A DNA stretch of 64,000 bases from contig CAIWXX010000078.1 of NCBI GenBank assembly GCA_903916735.1, positions 1 through 64,000 on the forward strand. The letters are read 5' to 3'. The number at the start of each line of letters is the position of its first letter. Within the stretch, counting starts at the first letter, position 1. Under the pieces are notes generated by a model. It saw only the letters and a list, made by a program, of their open reading frames with translations, was not told the DNA's origin and made no database searches. This DNA comes from an uncultured Acidobacteriota bacterium (GTDB lineage: Bacteria; Acidobacteriota; CAIWXX01). Shown one piece after another: positions 63,915-64,000 of this stretch. A program made the translations under genes and the position numbers.

Positions 63915-64000
63915 ATTTCCTCTTGGTACCACGGCGGAAAAAACTTGAGCCATTTTACATTTTTTGAAAAGGCATGCCACGACCTCGCATCAGGGAATCC

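Overview
This 64 kb stretch is dense, ordinary bacterial chromosome with one insertion-sequence edge. The host is probably a Gram-negative, flagellated bacterium from a phylum I cannot name from sequence alone. Pointers are several lipoproteins, an O-antigen-ligase-type membrane protein, HslUV, FlbD-MotA-MotB, bacillithiol genes (bshC, bshA), a selenocysteine gene (selA), a Gld-type ABC exporter and a GH57 branching-enzyme-like protein. Promoters look like standard sigma-70 boxes (TTGACA-17-TATAAT type). No rRNA, tRNA or CRISPR array was seen.

Layout. 1-381: the edge of an ISL3-like insertion sequence that cuts off the 3' end of a DMT-family transporter gene. 1.7-3.4 kb: phosphohexomutase and an FtsB/DivIC-like protein. 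3.7-9.5 kb (minus): an operon read as hslV-hslU, a fibronectin-type lipoprotein, a FAH-family hydrolase, a small transaldolase and a lipoprotein. 9.6-12.2 kb: glycogen phosphorylase. 12.4-24.3 kb (plus): a radical SAM protein; polX-nth-moeA-moaC (DNA repair joined to molybdenum cofactor genes); larE-bshC-bshA; a histidine phosphatase and argS. 24.6-29.3 kb: a four-gene Gld-type ABC system. 29.6-34.8 kb: lipoprotein, selA (minus), secreted protein, rsmD, GH57 enzyme. 35-38 kb (minus): a Cas6-like endoribonuclease with no array or other cas genes, and a DUF4388-DnaJ-TPR protein.

38.6-45.7 kb (plus): one nine-gene operon joins a winged-helix regulator and five nonulosonic-acid-type sugar genes (PseG-like, NeuB, ATP-grasp, two nucleotidyltransferases) to flbD-motA-motB. 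A convergent cluster (45.7-52.3 kb, minus) holds enolase, an O-antigen ligase, two oligopeptide ABC ATPases, a glycosyltransferase and a DegT aminotransferase. 52.4-54.9 kb is a worn stretch: a truncated ECF sigma gene, a YciI protein, queF, a 5'-truncated mrp with two opposite indels, and a frameshifted DUF971 gene. 54.8-64 kb (minus): an unknown membrane-anchored protein, a BMP/Nup-type nucleoside ABC transporter, a zinc-ribbon protein and a dGTPase-like HD hydrolase.

The most general observation is transcriptional. In at least four genes (DMT transporter, radical SAM, queF, dgt) a good -10 box ends only 6-7 bases before the start codon, so the mRNAs should begin at or within a base or two of the start codon (leaderless). 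Several more genes have predicted leaders of about 4-11 nt without a usable ribosome binding site, while other genes have normal Shine-Dalgarno leaders.
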